64,000 nt of DNA from Microbacterium sp. TPD7012 (GCF_003075395.1 NZ_QDFV01000002.1:496001-560000); one strand, 5' to 3'; positions 43,410 to 60,367 are shown, numbered from the stretch's first letter. Notes: a model not told the origin generated them from the letters alone. Translations and numbers: made by a program.

Positions 43410-44414
43410 TTGCTGCGCACCATCGGCAGGCGACTGCTGTTCCTCATCCCCACCCTGTTCGGGCTCAGCATCCTGCTGTTCGCCTGGGTCAGGGCCCTCC
43501 CCGGCGGCCCCGCCGTCGCTCTTCTCGGTGAGAAGGCGACTCCCGACGCCATCGCCAGAGTCAACGAGCTCTACGGCTTCGACAGGCCGCTGCTCGAGCA
43601 GTACTTCATCTGGATCGGACGCCTCCTCCAGGGAGACTTCGGCACGTCGATCCAGACCAACCGTCCCGTGGTGGAGGAGTTCTTCCGCCGCTTCCCTGCG
43701 ACGCTCGAGCTGAGCGTCATGGCGCTCATCTTCGCCGTCGGCGTCGGCATCCCGCTCGGCTACTGGGCCGCGCGCCGTCACGGGAAGCTCACGGACCACG
43801 CGTCCGTCGTGCTGAGCCTCGTCGGCATCACCATCCCGGTGTTCTTCCTGGCCTTCATCCTGAAGTACGTCTTCGCGGTGCAGCTGGGCTGGCTGCCGTC
43901 CGACGGCAGGCAGGATCCGCGAATAGACGCCACCCATCCCACGGGCTTCTACGTGTGGGACGGCCTCATCACCGGCGAGTTCGACGCGTCCTGGGATGCG
44001 ATCCTGCATCTCATCCTGCCGGCGCTCGCTCTCGGCACGATCCCGCTCGCCATCATCGTCCGCATCACCAGGGCCAGCGTCCTGGAGGTGCAGAACGCGG
44101 ACTACGTGCGCACCGGTCGGGCGAAGGGCGTGGGGTCGTCGACGCTGCGCAGCCGCTTCATCCTGCGCAACGCGATGCTCCCGGTGATCACCACGATCGG
44201 CCTCCAGACCGGTCTGCTCATCTCGGGCGCGGTGCTCACCGAGACCGTGTTCGCCTTCCCCGGGATCGGCTCGTTCCTCGCGAGAGCGATCTTCACGCGG
44301 GACTTCCCCGTGCTCCAGGGATTCATCATCTTCATCGCGATCGCGTACGCGCTGATCAACCTGGCGGTGGATGTCTCCTACAGCTTCATCGATCCGAGAG
44401 TGAGAGTGCAGTGA
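43410..44414 (+). CDS. Oligopeptide ABC transporter permease (OppB/DppB-like)
   Basis: First membrane subunit, 334 aa, with the family pattern RTIGRRLLFLIPTLFGLSIL at the N-terminus, DFGTSIQTNRPVVEEFFRRF and the coupling loop YVRTGRAKGVGSSTLRSRFI. I chose TTG at 43410 with GGAGA 5 nt upstream. A GTG at 43344 in the same frame would translate through the intercistronic hairpin and add 22 residues without family resemblance. The stop overlaps a 12-codon mini-ORF (TGATG). Confidence 0.9.
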   Translation: MLRTIGRRLLFLIPTLFGLSILLFAWVRALPGGPAVALLGEKATPDAIARVNELYGFDRPLLEQYFIWIGRLLQGDFGTSIQTNRPVVEEFFRRFPATLELSVMALIFAVGVGIPLGYWAARRHGKLTDHASVVLSLVGITIPVFFLAFILKYVFAVQLGWLPSDGRQDPRIDATHPTGFYVWDGLITGEFDASWDAILHLILPALALGTIPLAIIVRITRASVLEVQNADYVRTGRAKGVGSSTLRSRFILRNAMLPVITTIGLQTGLLISGAVLTETVFAFPGIGSFLARAIFTRDFPVLQGFIIFIAIAYALINLAVDVSYSFIDPRVRVQ

Positions 44415-44452
44415 TGTCCCTCACCATCGTCCGCACGGAGGCCGCATCATGA
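44414..44452 (+). CDS. Mini-ORF linking two permease genes (MSLTIVRTEAAS)
   Basis: A 12-residue reading frame starts on the upstream permease stop (TGATG) and ends on the downstream permease start (ATGA). It looks like a translational bridge keeping ribosomes moving from one permease gene to the next rather than a functional peptide. No family is recognisable. Confidence 0.45.
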   Translation: MSLTIVRTEAAS

Positions 44453-45414
44453 GCGTCGCACTCCCACCCGCACAGGGACCGTCGGCGGAGAGCGGCGGCG
44501 TCATCGACACCGTCGCGATCGCCCAGGCCGGTCTCAAGGACGGATCCGGAGGGTTCTGGCGCGACGTCTTCCGCCGACTCCGCCGCAACCCGACGGCGTG
44601 GATCGGCGCGGCCATCGTGCTCGCCTTCCTGCTCGTCTCGGCACTCGCACCCCTGCTCGCTCCCTATCCGGAGACGGCGCTGCCCGGTGCGAAGTTCATC
44701 ACCCCGACGCACATCCCCGGTCCCGGTGAGCTGCCGGAGTTCCCGCTCGGTCTCGACCGCTTCGGCGGTGATGTGCTCTCGAAGCTCATCTGGGGAGCGC
44801 AGGCATCGCTTCTGGTCGGCGTGATCTCCACGGCCCTCGGCCTGGTGGGCGGCATGGTGCTCGGCCTGCTCGCCGGCACGTTCGGGGGATGGGTCGACAC
44901 CGTCATCATGCGCGTCGTCGACATCATCCTGTCGGTGCCGAACCTGCTGCTGGCCGTGTCGATCGCGGCCATCCTCGGTCAGACGCCGTTCGCGGTGATG
45001 ATCGCCATCGGAGCGTCCCAGGTGCCGATCTTCGCGCGCCTGCTGCGCGCCTCGATGCTGCAGCAGCGGTCGAGCGACTACGTGCTGTCCGCGCAGACGC
45101 TGGGACTCGGCCGCGGACAGATCACCATGTCGCACGTGCTGCCGAACGCCATCGGCCCGGTCATCGTGCAGGGCACCCTGACGCTGGCCACCGCCGTCAT
45201 CGACGCGGCCGCGCTGTCGTTCCTCGGTCTCGGCGGCGGTCGCCCCGAGACGGCGGAGTGGGGCCGCATGCTCACCTACGCGCAGGCGGAGCTCGCGATC
45301 GCACCATGGCTGGCGTTCCTGCCCGGTATCTGCATCGCGGTCACCGCGCTCGGCTTCACCCTGCTGGGTGAGGCGCTGCGCGAGGCGATGGATCCCCGGA
45401 CGAGGGCGCGATGA
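44449..45414 (+). CDS. Oligopeptide ABC transporter permease (OppC/DppC-like)
   Basis: Second membrane subunit, 321 aa. OppC features: N-terminal FRRLRRNPTAWIGAAIVLAF, LGLDRFGGDVLSKLIWGAQA and the coupling loop YVLSAQTLGLGRGQITMSHV. The C-terminus LGEALREAMDPRTRAR is typical. The ATG overlaps the mini-ORF stop. The gene ends overlapping an ATG (ATGA) at 45411, from which the ATPase reading frame can also begin. Confidence 0.93.
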   Translation: MSVALPPAQGPSAESGGVIDTVAIAQAGLKDGSGGFWRDVFRRLRRNPTAWIGAAIVLAFLLVSALAPLLAPYPETALPGAKFITPTHIPGPGELPEFPLGLDRFGGDVLSKLIWGAQASLLVGVISTALGLVGGMVLGLLAGTFGGWVDTVIMRVVDIILSVPNLLLAVSIAAILGQTPFAVMIAIGASQVPIFARLLRASMLQQRSSDYVLSAQTLGLGRGQITMSHVLPNAIGPVIVQGTLTLATAVIDAAALSFLGLGGGRPETAEWGRMLTYAQAELAIAPWLAFLPGICIAVTALGFTLLGEALREAMDPRTRAR

Positions 45415-45434
45415 ACGCCGCGAAGGAGAATCAG

Positions 45435-47093
45435 ATGTCGACCGCACCGCTGCTGTCGGTCCAGGGCCTCGCCGTGGACTTCGCCACGATGGACGGCGTC
45501 GTGCACGCCGTCGAGGGAGTGGATCTCGAGATCGCCGCCGGCGAGACCGTGGCGATCGTGGGGGAGTCCGGCTCGGGCAAGTCCACGACCGCGATGGCCA
45601 TCATCGGGCTGCTGGCCGGCGGCGGGAAGGTCGCCTCGGGCAGCATCCGTCTCGACGGCAGGGAGATCGCGCACGCGCCGGAGAACGAGCTGCGGATGAT
45701 CCGCGGTCGTGACATCGGTCTCGTGCCGCAGGATCCGATGTCGAACCTGAACCCGGTCGCGAAGATCGGGACGCAGGTGGCGGAGACGCTGCTCGCCCAC
45801 GGTCTCGCCAACCGGCAGAACGTGCAGGAGAAGGTCGTCGAGGCGCTCACCGCCGCGGGGCTGCCCGACCCGGAGCGTCGTGCGAAGCAGTATCCGCACG
45901 AGTTCTCCGGCGGCATGCGCCAGCGAGCGCTCATCGCGATCGGCCTGGCGTGCAAGCCGCGTCTGCTGATCGCGGACGAGCCCACCAGCGCGCTCGACGT
46001 CACCGTGCAGCACACGATCCTCGACCAGATCGGCGCGATGACGCGAGAGCTCGGAACGGCGGTCCTGCTCATCACGCACGACCTGGGTCTCGCCGCCGAG
46101 CGCGCCGAGCGGGTCGTCGTGATGCACCGCGGCAAGGTCGTGGAGCAGGGCCCTGCGCGGCAGATCCTCGAGGCTCCGCAGCATCCGTACACCCAATCCC
46201 TCGTGGCGGCGGCGCCGTCGGTCGCGGCCGCGCGCCTGCGGCCGGAGGCGTTCCACGTCGAGGAGCGGACGGAGGCTGCGGACGAAGCCGAGGCGGCGAA
46301 GCCGAAGGACAACATCGTCGAGATCGAGAACCTCACCAAGGTCTACCCGGTGAGGGGTCGCGGCGAGGACTTCGTGGCCGTCGACGACGTATCGCTCGCG
46401 ATCCCGCGCGGCGAGACGGTCGCGATCGTGGGGGAGTCCGGTTCGGGCAAGACGACGACCGCGCGGATGCTGCTGAAGGTGATCGAGCCCACGAGCGGGC
46501 TGATCCGCTACGAGGGCAAGGACATCTCGTCGCTGAGCCGGGCGGAGACGAAGAACTTCCGCCAGCAGGTGCAGCCGATCTTCCAGGATCCGTACTCGAG
46601 CCTGAACCCGATGTTCACGATCGAGCGCCTGATCGCGGAGCCGCTGGACTTCTACAAGAGGGGGAGCGGTGCCGACCGGCGCAAGCGCGTGCGACAGCTC
46701 CTCGACGATGTGGCCCTGCCGCAGTCGATGCTGCGCCGCTACCCGTCGGAGCTCTCCGGCGGGCAGCGACAGCGGGTCGCGATCGCGCGGGCGCTCGCGC
46801 TCTCGCCGGATCTGATCGTGTGCGACGAGCCGGTCTCCGCGCTGGACGTGCTCGTGCAGGACCAGATCCTGAAGCTGCTCGGCGAGCTGCAGCGGGAGTA
46901 CGGCCTGAGCTACCTGTTCATCTCGCACGACCTCGCGGTGGTGCGACTGATCAGCGACTACGTGTGCGTGATGAAGGACGGCAAGCTCGTGGAGGCGGCC
47001 TCCTCGGAGGAGATCTTCACGAACCCGCGCGACCCGTACACGCGCAAGCTGCTGGCTTCGATCCCCGGCAACGAGCTGAACATCGCGTCCTGA
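45435..47093 (+). CDS. Fused two-domain oligopeptide ABC ATPase (OppD-OppF type)
   Basis: A single chain of about 552 aa holds both ATPase domains that are separate OppD and OppF proteins in E. coli. Each has Walker A VGESGSGK, and the signatures differ: [16 protein letters not shown] in the first half and [15 protein letters not shown] in the second. The OppD/F-type C-terminal region ([32 protein letters not shown]) follows each domain. ATG at 45435 has AAGGAG 6 nt upstream; an in-frame ATG at 45411 overlaps the permease stop and would add eight residues. Confidence 0.93.
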   Translation: MSTAPLLSVQGLAVDFATMDGVVHAVEGVDLEIAAGETVAIVGESGSGKSTTAMAIIGLLAGGGKVASGSIRLDGREIAHAPENELRMIRGRDIGLVPQDPMSNLNPVAKIGTQVAETLLAHGLANRQNVQEKVVEALTAAGLPDPERRAKQYPHEFSGGMRQRALIAIGLACKPRLLIADEPTSALDVTVQHTILDQIGAMTRELGTAVLLITHDLGLAAERAERVVVMHRGKVVEQGPARQILEAPQHPYTQSLVAAAPSVAAARLRPEAFHVEERTEAADEAEAAKPKDNIVEIENLTKVYPVRGRGEDFVAVDDVSLAIPRGETVAIVGESGSGKTTTARMLLKVIEPTSGLIRYEGKDISSLSRAETKNFRQQVQPIFQDPYSSLNPMFTIERLIAEPLDFYKRGSGADRRKRVRQLLDDVALPQSMLRRYPSELSGGQRQRVAIARALALSPDLIVCDEPVSALDVLVQDQILKLLGELQREYGLSYLFISHDLAVVRLISDYVCVMKDGKLVEAASSEEIFTNPRDPYTRKLLASIPGNELNIAS

Positions 47094-47100
47094 CCGGCCG

Positions 47101-47132
47101 ATCTCGGATGCTTTTACCGCAGCTTCCGAGAT
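47101..47132 (+). terminator. Hairpin after the oligopeptide operon
   Basis: ATCTCGGA (47101-47108) and TCCGAGAT (47125-47132) form an 8-bp perfect stem with a 16-nt loop, 8 nt after the stop and just upstream of the rpoB promoter. No T-run. Confidence 0.5.
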
Positions 47133-47148
47133 TGGTCAAGGACTGAGC

Positions 47149-47177
47149 TTGCCATGTCGCAGAATCACACGTATAGT
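47149..47177 (+). promoter_or_regulatory. rpoB promoter TTGCCA-17-TATAGT
   Basis: A strong -35 (47149-47154) and -10 (47172-47177) with an ideal 17-bp spacer give a leader of about 120 nt. The -35 lies in the 13-mer GACTGAGCTTGCC, which recurs upstream of rpoC. Confidence 0.85.
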
Positions 47178-47302
47178 TGGTAGTTGCGCTCGCTTCTCCC
47201 TGCCCTCATATGGTGGTCGGCATTCGTTGAGTCTTTGAGCGCACACTCCACCTGACGACAAAGGAATCGAGAAGCCCTGCGGGGCTCACGGAGGTTATTC
47301 CC

Positions 47303-50806
<3,504 letters not shown>

Positions 50807-50812
50807 TCCGCA

Positions 50813-50850
50813 GGCAAGCTCAGGAGCCCACCCGGGTGACTGAGCTTGCC
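50813..50850 (+). promoter_or_regulatory. rpoB-rpoC intercistronic hairpin and possible rpoC promoter
   Basis: GGCAAGCTCA (50813-50822) pairs exactly with TGAGCTTGCC (50841-50850) around an 18-nt loop. The right arm carries the 13-mer GACTGAGCTTGCC, also found at the rpoB promoter. Read as a -35 (TTGCCG, 50846-50851), it has AAGAAT 17 bp later, which could be a weak -10 for rpoC. Confidence 0.65.
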
Positions 50851-50893
50851 GGCGCCAGACTTCTCAAAAAGAATTTCCGACACAGGAGAACTA

Positions 50894-54769
<3,876 letters not shown>

Positions 54770-54782
54770 GGTGTGACGAAGT

Positions 54783-54818
54783 GAAGAAGGCCCCGGGGTT
54801 CGCCCCGGGGCCTTCTTC
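54783..54818 (+). terminator. Strong terminator after rpoC
   Basis: GAAGAAGGCCCCGGGG pairs perfectly with CCCCGGGGCCTTCTTC around a TTCG tetraloop: a 16-bp stem starting 13 nt after the stop. Confidence 0.95.
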
Positions 54819-55034
54819 GTGCGTTCACGCGCCTCCTCCCTCGCACGGGGGAGGAGAAATCGTCCCGTAGGCGGACCCGGTCGGTACCACCGGCGGATGC
54901 CGGGGTGGACCGGAGACGATTGGCTGGACTCATCGCTGCTCGACGGCGGCCAGGAATCGCGCACGACCGCGGCCGGGAGCCGCGACAGGGCCGCGCCTCT
55001 GCCCTGTCGCACCGAACGAAACTCCTCGCCACAC
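54819..55034. other. Non-coding region between rpoC terminator and RND pump gene
   Basis: About 216 bp that must carry the promoter of the RND gene. I see no convincing -35/-10 pair, operator palindrome or Shine-Dalgarno. No gene is recognisable. Confidence 0.35.
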
Positions 55035-58000
55035 ATGACATTCCTCACGCGCGCCAGCCTCGCCAACCGTGCCATCGTCGGCCTGATCACGATCGCCGTC
55101 GCCGTGTTCGGCATCATCGCGATGTCCTCGCTCCGTCAGGAGCTGACGCCGTCGATGACGCAACCGGGAGCGTACATCTCGGTGAGCTCCAGCGGGCTCG
55201 CGCCCGACCAGATGGTCCAGCTCGCCACAGAGCCGGTCGAAGAGGCGCTGGGAGGCGTGAGCGGGCTGACCTCGGTCAGCTCCACCACTCAGAGCGGCAG
55301 TGCGCAGGTGATGGTCAACTGGCCGTTCGAGCTCGACGCCGAGGAGACGCTCCGCGCGATCAAGGCGGCCGTCGACGGGGTCAAGACCGCGCTGCCGAAG
55401 GACTCGACCGTCATCGTGCAGTCCGGTTCCGCCGCAGACATCCCGGCCATGGTGCTGAGCGCGGGCTCGACATCGGATGCCGACACCTTCGCGGAGGCCC
55501 TCGAGCAGAGCGTCCTGCCCGAGATCCGCGCCGTGGCCGGGGTGCGCGCCGCCACGCTGGAGGGCCGCGAGTCGCAGCGGATCGAGGTATCGCTGCGGCC
55601 GGCCGACGTCGACCGTCTGAAGGTCGACCCGGCCATGGTGCTGGCGGCGCTGCAGAGCAACAGCGCCGTGCTGTCCGCCGGTCAGGTCGGCACCGATGAG
55701 GGTCAGGTGGCGGTCAACGTCGGTCCCGGCGTCGACAGCATCGAGACGATCGCGGCGCTTCCCGTGCAGGTCGCCGAGGGCGCGGTCCAGATCCAGGATG
55801 TCGCGGACGTCACGCTTCAGCCCGAGCCGACCGGTTCGCTGTCGCGCGTGAACGGCAAGGCGGCTCTCACGATCCAGGTGATGCCGGCCATCGGTTCGAA
55901 CGCCGTCGAGATCTCGCACGGTGTCACCGCGATCCTCGATCGGTACAGCGACTCGCTGAAGGCCGAGTTCCTCCCGATCTTCGATCAGGCTCCCTACATC
56001 GAGCAGTCGATCGAAGACCTCTCGACCGAGGGCGGACTCGGGCTGCTGTTCGCGGTCGTCATCATCTTCGCGTTCCTGCGGTCCTGGCGCTCGACGATCA
56101 TCGCGGCCGTGTCGATCCCGCTCTCGCTGCTGATCACGATGATCGCGCTGCTCTGGACCGACAACACCCTCAACATCTTCACGCTCGCCGCCCTCACGAT
56201 CGCGATCGGACGCGTCGTGGACGACTCGATCGTCGTCATCGAGAACATCAACAGGCATGCGGAGAGGAAGGTGCCGACGGCGGCGGACATCGTCGCCTCG
56301 GTCAAGCAGGTGTCGGGAGCGATCATCGCCTCGACGGCCACGACGATCGCGGTCTTCCTGCCGATCGCGTTCGTGTCGGGCGTCACCGGACAGCTGTTCC
56401 GTCCGTTCTCGATCACGGTGACGATCGCGCTGGCCGCGTCCCTCGTCGTCGCGTTGACGATCGTCCCGGTCCTGGCGTACGTCTTCCTGCGGTCACGCGG
56501 CGCGCGACGTGCCGCAGCGGCGACGGCAGGCGGCGCGATCGCCGCGACGGAGGCGGAGGCGCCCGTCGAGGATGCAGGTGCGTTCGCCCGCGCCGAGATG
56601 AGCGCACCGGAGGACAGGCTGCAGCGGGGGTTCATGTCGTTCCTCGGTGCGACCCATCGGAGGCCGGTCATCACGCTCGCCGCCTCGACCGCGGTGCTGC
56701 TGGCGACGTTCGTCCTCGCGACGCAGATCCCCACGGACTTCCTCGGGGAGTCCAGCCAGCAGAGCATCACGGTGACGCAGACGCCGGAGGAGGCGGGAAC
56801 GGTCGAGGACCGTGTGGCGGCGGCTGAGCCCGTCGAGCGCGCACTGCAGAAGGTCACGGGCGTCGAGAGCGTCCGCTCCACGATCCCCGGGGCATCCACC
56901 GGCGCCGGCGAGGAGAACGTCAACACCTTCGACGTCACGCTCGACAAGGGCGCGAAGGTCGCGGATGTGCAGGACGGCATCGACCGCAAGCTCGAGGAGC
57001 TCGGAGACCCCGAGCAGTTCGAGGTGCAGACGGCCGACTCCAGCGGTGCGGGATCGGGAATCGATCTGCGCGTGATCGGGGACGATCCGAAGGCGCTCGC
57101 GGCGGCGAGCGAGTCCCTGATCAAGGCTCTCGAGAAGGAGGGGAGCATCCAGAACGCCTCCAGCGACATCAGCGGCGAGCAGCCGCTCGTGCAGGTGACG
57201 GTCGATCCTCTCAAGGCGGCGGCGCTCGGTTTCGATCAGCAGCAGATCGCGTCGGCGATCACCGCTGCGCTGAACGGCACGCCTGCCGGCAGCGTGATGC
57301 TCGACGGTCGAGAGCGTGACATCGTCATCCGCACCGCCGCGGTCAGCGGCGGGGTCGACGCGGTCGCCGCGATGGCGCTCCCGGTCACGTCCAAGCAGAC
57401 CGCGGCGGCGCAGAAGGCAGCGCTCGACGCGCTCGAGGCGCAGCAGAAGCAGAAGGCCGAGGAGCAGAAGGCGAAGGCCGAGCGCGAGATGGACAAGCAG
57501 ATCGCGGACACGACCAACCAGCGCTCCGAGCTCCGCGATCAGATCAGCACGCTCCGAGGCCAGTTGGCCCAGTTGGAGGCATCGGCGCCCGTCGTGCCGG
57601 ATCCGGTCACGCCCGAGACACAGGCGGCGATCGACGCCGAGCGCGAGCGTCAGGAGCAGATCGCCGCGATGCTCTCCGCGATCGGACAGGCACAGGCCGG
57701 CGTCGAGGCCGCCGACGCGCAGCTGACGCAGCTTCGGGAGAGTCAGACGGAGGCCGCCGCGCAGCAGGAGGAGGCGACCCGGCTCGAGGCCGAGCAGAAG
57801 GCCGCGGCGGAGGTGCGCGGCACGGCCGTGCGCGTCGCCGATGTCGCGACCGTGACCGAGGAGATGACGGCACCGTCGATCTCGCGGATCGGCGGCGAAC
57901 GCGTCGTGACGATCACGGTCACGCCGAAGAGCGGGCAGCTCGATGCGGCGACGCAGGCGCTGGACGCGGCGACCGCGAAGTTCGATCTGCCTGCGGGCAC

Positions 58001-58688
58001 CCGATTCGAGGTCGCCGGTGTCGCTGCCGATCAGGATGACGCCTTCGGGCAGCTCGGCCTCGCCATGCTCGCGGCGATCGCCCTGGTCCTGCTGGTGATG
58101 GTCATGACGTTCCGCAATCTGCGTCAGCCGACGATCTTGCTCATCGCGGTGCCGTTCGCCGCCACCGGAGCGATCGTCGGACTGCTGCTCACCGGCACGC
58201 CGCTCGGCCTCCCGGCGCTGATCGGACTCCTGATGCTCATCGGCATCGTGGTCACCAACGCGATCGTGCTGCTCGACCTGGTCAACAAGCTGCGGGAGGG
58301 CGGGGCCGATCTCGCTGAGGCGGTCTACCACGGAACGCGACTGCGTCTGCGCCCGATCCTGATGACGGCGACGGCGACGATCTTCGCGCTGCTCCCGATG
58401 GCGTTCGGGATCACGGGAGGCGGGGTGTTCATCTCCCGTCCGCTCGCGATCGTCGTGATCGGCGGCCTCATCAGCTCGACCCTTCTCACGCTGGTGCTCG
58501 TGCCGATCCTGTACCTGCTGCTCGAACGCTCGCGTGAGCGCCGCATGGCCAAGCGCGCAGAGCGGCGGGCGCGGCGCGAGCAGGAGAAGCTCGACGCGCA
58601 GGAGCCGGGTGAGGACGAGGGCGTCGCGGTCTTCGACGACGGCTCCGAGGGTACGGACGACAGCGTGCCGGCGGTGCAGCGCGAGTGA
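55035..58688 (+). CDS. RND family efflux transporter with coiled-coil insert
   Basis: Proton-driven exporter of 1217 aa, related to AcrB/SwrC-type HAE pumps. The N-terminal helix motif (MTFLTRASLANRAIVGLITI), the proton-relay helix GRVVDDSIVVIENINRHAE (about residues 392-410) and the second-half counterpart (GLLMLIGIVVTNAIVLLDLV) are present. Between about residues 785 and 925 is a Gln/Glu/Lys/Ala-rich coiled coil (EAQQKQKAEEQKAKAEREMD) interrupted once by a Pro-Val linker; this is absent from standard pumps of about 1050 aa. The C-terminus is a charged tail. No adaptor or outer-membrane partner adjoins it, as expected for a monoderm. Confidence 0.92.
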   Translation: MTFLTRASLANRAIVGLITIAVAVFGIIAMSSLRQELTPSMTQPGAYISVSSSGLAPDQMVQLATEPVEEALGGVSGLTSVSSTTQSGSAQVMVNWPFELDAEETLRAIKAAVDGVKTALPKDSTVIVQSGSAADIPAMVLSAGSTSDADTFAEALEQSVLPEIRAVAGVRAATLEGRESQRIEVSLRPADVDRLKVDPAMVLAALQSNSAVLSAGQVGTDEGQVAVNVGPGVDSIETIAALPVQVAEGAVQIQDVADVTLQPEPTGSLSRVNGKAALTIQVMPAIGSNAVEISHGVTAILDRYSDSLKAEFLPIFDQAPYIEQSIEDLSTEGGLGLLFAVVIIFAFLRSWRSTIIAAVSIPLSLLITMIALLWTDNTLNIFTLAALTIAIGRVVDDSIVVIENINRHAERKVPTAADIVASVKQVSGAIIASTATTIAVFLPIAFVSGVTGQLFRPFSITVTIALAASLVVALTIVPVLAYVFLRSRGARRAAAATAGGAIAATEAEAPVEDAGAFARAEMSAPEDRLQRGFMSFLGATHRRPVITLAASTAVLLATFVLATQIPTDFLGESSQQSITVTQTPEEAGTVEDRVAAAEPVERALQKVTGVESVRSTIPGASTGAGEENVNTFDVTLDKGAKVADVQDGIDRKLEELGDPEQFEVQTADSSGAGSGIDLRVIGDDPKALAAASESLIKALEKEGSIQNASSDISGEQPLVQVTVDPLKAAALGFDQQQIASAITAALNGTPAGSVMLDGRERDIVIRTAAVSGGVDAVAAMALPVTSKQTAAAQKAALDALEAQQKQKAEEQKAKAEREMDKQIADTTNQRSELRDQISTLRGQLAQLEASAPVVPDPVTPETQAAIDAERERQEQIAAMLSAIGQAQAGVEAADAQLTQLRESQTEAAAQQEEATRLEAEQKAAAEVRGTAVRVADVATVTEEMTAPSISRIGGERVVTITVTPKSGQLDAATQALDAATAKFDLPAGTRFEVAGVAADQDDAFGQLGLAMLAAIALVLLVMVMTFRNLRQPTILLIAVPFAATGAIVGLLLTGTPLGLPALIGLLMLIGIVVTNAIVLLDLVNKLREGGADLAEAVYHGTRLRLRPILMTATATIFALLPMAFGITGGGVFISRPLAIVVIGGLISSTLLTLVLVPILYLLLERSRERRMAKRAERRARREQEKLDAQEPGEDEGVAVFDDGSEGTDDSVPAVQRE

Positions 58689-58713
58689 GCGCCCGCCGGC
58701 CGGCGCGCGGTCG

Positions 58714-59316
58714 TCAGCCGAAGAGGTGCGAGACGATCGACGACGTGTAGCCGGACGGCGCGAGGTTGGAATAGCGGGTGTCGATCATGATGTCGTCGCG
58801 CCAGAACAGGGTGCGTCCGTCGGTCACCGGGTACTGCGTGTTCGGCCACGTCTTCTCGCACCGGGTGCCGCCGTCAGGGGTGAAGCAGGCGAACCCCTCG
58901 GTGTCGGCGAGCGCGTTGAGCATGTCGAGAGCCGGGCCGCGGTTCATCGCGGAGATCGTCGTGACGAGACGGGTCGTGTCGGCTCGGGGGTCCGCCCAGA
59001 TGCAGGTGAGGGTCCCGTCGGTGCCGACGCCAGAGGGACCGAAGGCCGCGTCGTTGAGCGGCACGCCCTCGAGCTGGGCGAGCACGTCGTCAGAGAGGAT
59101 CGCCCGGCAGTCGGTCGGCAGGGCGACGCCCTTCGCGGTCGGTGACGGGCTGGGGGAAGGGGTCGGCGATCCGGTCTCGGCGGGGCCGTCGGATGCTCCT
59201 GGCGACGGACTCGGTGATCCGCCGGCATTCCCCGGGCCATCGGATGCCGTTCCGCACGCGGTGAGGATCGCCACGAGGAGGAGTGCCGCGGCGCCTGCGG
59301 GGAATCGCGCGTTCAT
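58714..59316 (-). CDS. Putative lipoprotein, DUF3558-like
   Basis: A 200-aa secreted lipoprotein: signal peptide, lipobox LTACGT (Cys at about residue 21), then a Ser/Pro/Gly linker of about 40 residues (GSPTPSPSPSPTAKG) that would hold the domain away from the membrane. The folded part has paired cysteines (LPTDCRAIL, TCIWADP, FACFTPDGGTRCEKTW), as in DUF3558-type proteins. Function unknown. ATG at 59316 has TACGGT 6 nt upstream. It converges with the RND gene, 25 bp apart. Confidence 0.75.
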   Translation of the reverse strand: MNARFPAGAAALLLVAILTACGTASDGPGNAGGSPSPSPGASDGPAETGSPTPSPSPSPTAKGVALPTDCRAILSDDVLAQLEGVPLNDAAFGPSGVGTDGTLTCIWADPRADTTRLVTTISAMNRGPALDMLNALADTEGFACFTPDGGTRCEKTWPNTQYPVTDGRTLFWRDDIMIDTRYSNLAPSGYTSSIVSHLFG

Positions 59317-59322
59317 GGGCAC

Positions 59323-59328
59323 ACCGTA
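59323..59328 (-). promoter_or_regulatory. -10-like TACGGT, leaderless start
   Basis: On the minus strand TACGGT lies 6 nt before the ATG of the lipoprotein gene. Confidence 0.48.
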
Positions 59329-59387
59329 GCGCGCTCGCGGGTCGCACGACAGCATTCGTGCCGCGCACTCGCGGTGGCGCGTCGCGA

Positions 59388-59393
59388 TAAGGT
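59388..59393 (+). promoter_or_regulatory. -10-like TAAGGT, leaderless start
   Basis: TAAGGT lies 6 nt before the ATG at 59400. Confidence 0.5.
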
Positions 59394-59399
59394 CGGCGG

Positions 59400-60329
59400 A
59401 TGAGCATCGAGACTTCCGCTGCAGGGTCCGTCGTCGTGATCGGCGATGCCCTGATCGACGAGATCCGCGACGATTCGGGCGTGCGCGAACTGGTCGGCGG
59501 GGCGGCCCTGAACGTGGCCGTGGGGCTCCGGCGACTCGGCGTCGCGACGACGCTGATCGCGATGGTCGGTGCGGACGAGGCCGGGGAGCACATCCGCGAA
59601 TACCTCGCCGATCACGGCGTCCGCCTCATCGAGAGCGCGGCCCCGCACGGGTCCTCGCGTGCGGTCGTGCAGCGGGCAGCCGACGGGGAACCCGACTACG
59701 TCTTCAACGAAGCGGCCCGGAAGCGCAGCATCCGCTATTCCGACGCGGCCCGCGACGCCATCGCGGAGGCGGGACTGGTCGCGATCAGCTGCTTCCCCTT
59801 CGACGTGCCGGCGGAGGTGGACGCTCTGCTCGAGGCCGCAGCGGGAGCGCGCCTTGCGATCGATCCGAATCCGCGGACCGGCATGTTGAGCGACCGGGAC
59901 GAGTTCGTGAAGGGCTTCGAGCGCGCTGCTGCGGGTGCCGCCATCGTCAAGGTCGGCGCCGATGACGCGGCGATCCTCTACGACGGCGACCTCGGCGCGC
60001 TGAGCGCCCGACTCCGCGACCTCGGAGTCGCGGCCGTGCTCGCGACGGCCGGCGCCGACGGCGCGATCCTCGAGACGGACGCCGGCACCGCGGCGGCACC
60101 GATCTCGGACCTCCCGGGCCGCGTCGTCGACACGGTGGGCGCAGGGGACGCGACGCTCTCGGCGGTCGCCGCCGGGCTCGTCGGGGGGAGTCCGGCACGC
60201 CTCGTCGAGTGGCGCGCGCTGCTCACCAGGGCCATGGACATCGCCGCCGCGACATGCCGCGCCGAGGGCGGTCTGCTGCGCACGCCGGAGTCGCTCGCAG
60301 AGGCCGAACGAGGCGTCTTCGGCAGCTGA
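59400..60329 (+). CDS. PfkB/ribokinase family carbohydrate kinase
   Basis: A 309-aa ATP-dependent sugar kinase. N-terminal substrate motif VVVIGDALIDEIRD and the GG hinge in LVGGAALNVAVGLRRLG; C-terminal PfkB signature DTVGAGDATLSAVAAG, with the catalytic Asp in GAGD. It differs clearly from the KdgK-like kinase at 40563. The substrate cannot be read; ribokinase- or fructokinase-like use is possible. It stands alone, with TAAGGT 6 nt before the ATG. Confidence 0.88.
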   Translation: MSIETSAAGSVVVIGDALIDEIRDDSGVRELVGGAALNVAVGLRRLGVATTLIAMVGADEAGEHIREYLADHGVRLIESAAPHGSSRAVVQRAADGEPDYVFNEAARKRSIRYSDAARDAIAEAGLVAISCFPFDVPAEVDALLEAAAGARLAIDPNPRTGMLSDRDEFVKGFERAAAGAAIVKVGADDAAILYDGDLGALSARLRDLGVAAVLATAGADGAILETDAGTAAAPISDLPGRVVDTVGAGDATLSAVAAGLVGGSPARLVEWRALLTRAMDIAAATCRAEGGLLRTPESLAEAERGVFGS

Positions 60330-60361
60330 CGCGTCGATTTCATGTGCCCGCGTCTGACGGG

Positions 60362-60367
60362 TATGAT
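60362..60367 (+). promoter_or_regulatory. -10 (TATGAT) of the tRNA-Tyr gene
   Basis: TATGAT lies about 49 nt before the mature tRNA 5' end, with a weak -35-like TTCATG 17 bp upstream (60339-60344). Confidence 0.6.

Noticed and set aside
47184..47302. Riboswitch or leader peptide in the rpoB 5' leader
   Set aside because: I found no conserved riboswitch pattern, and no short ORF with a good start signal stood out.
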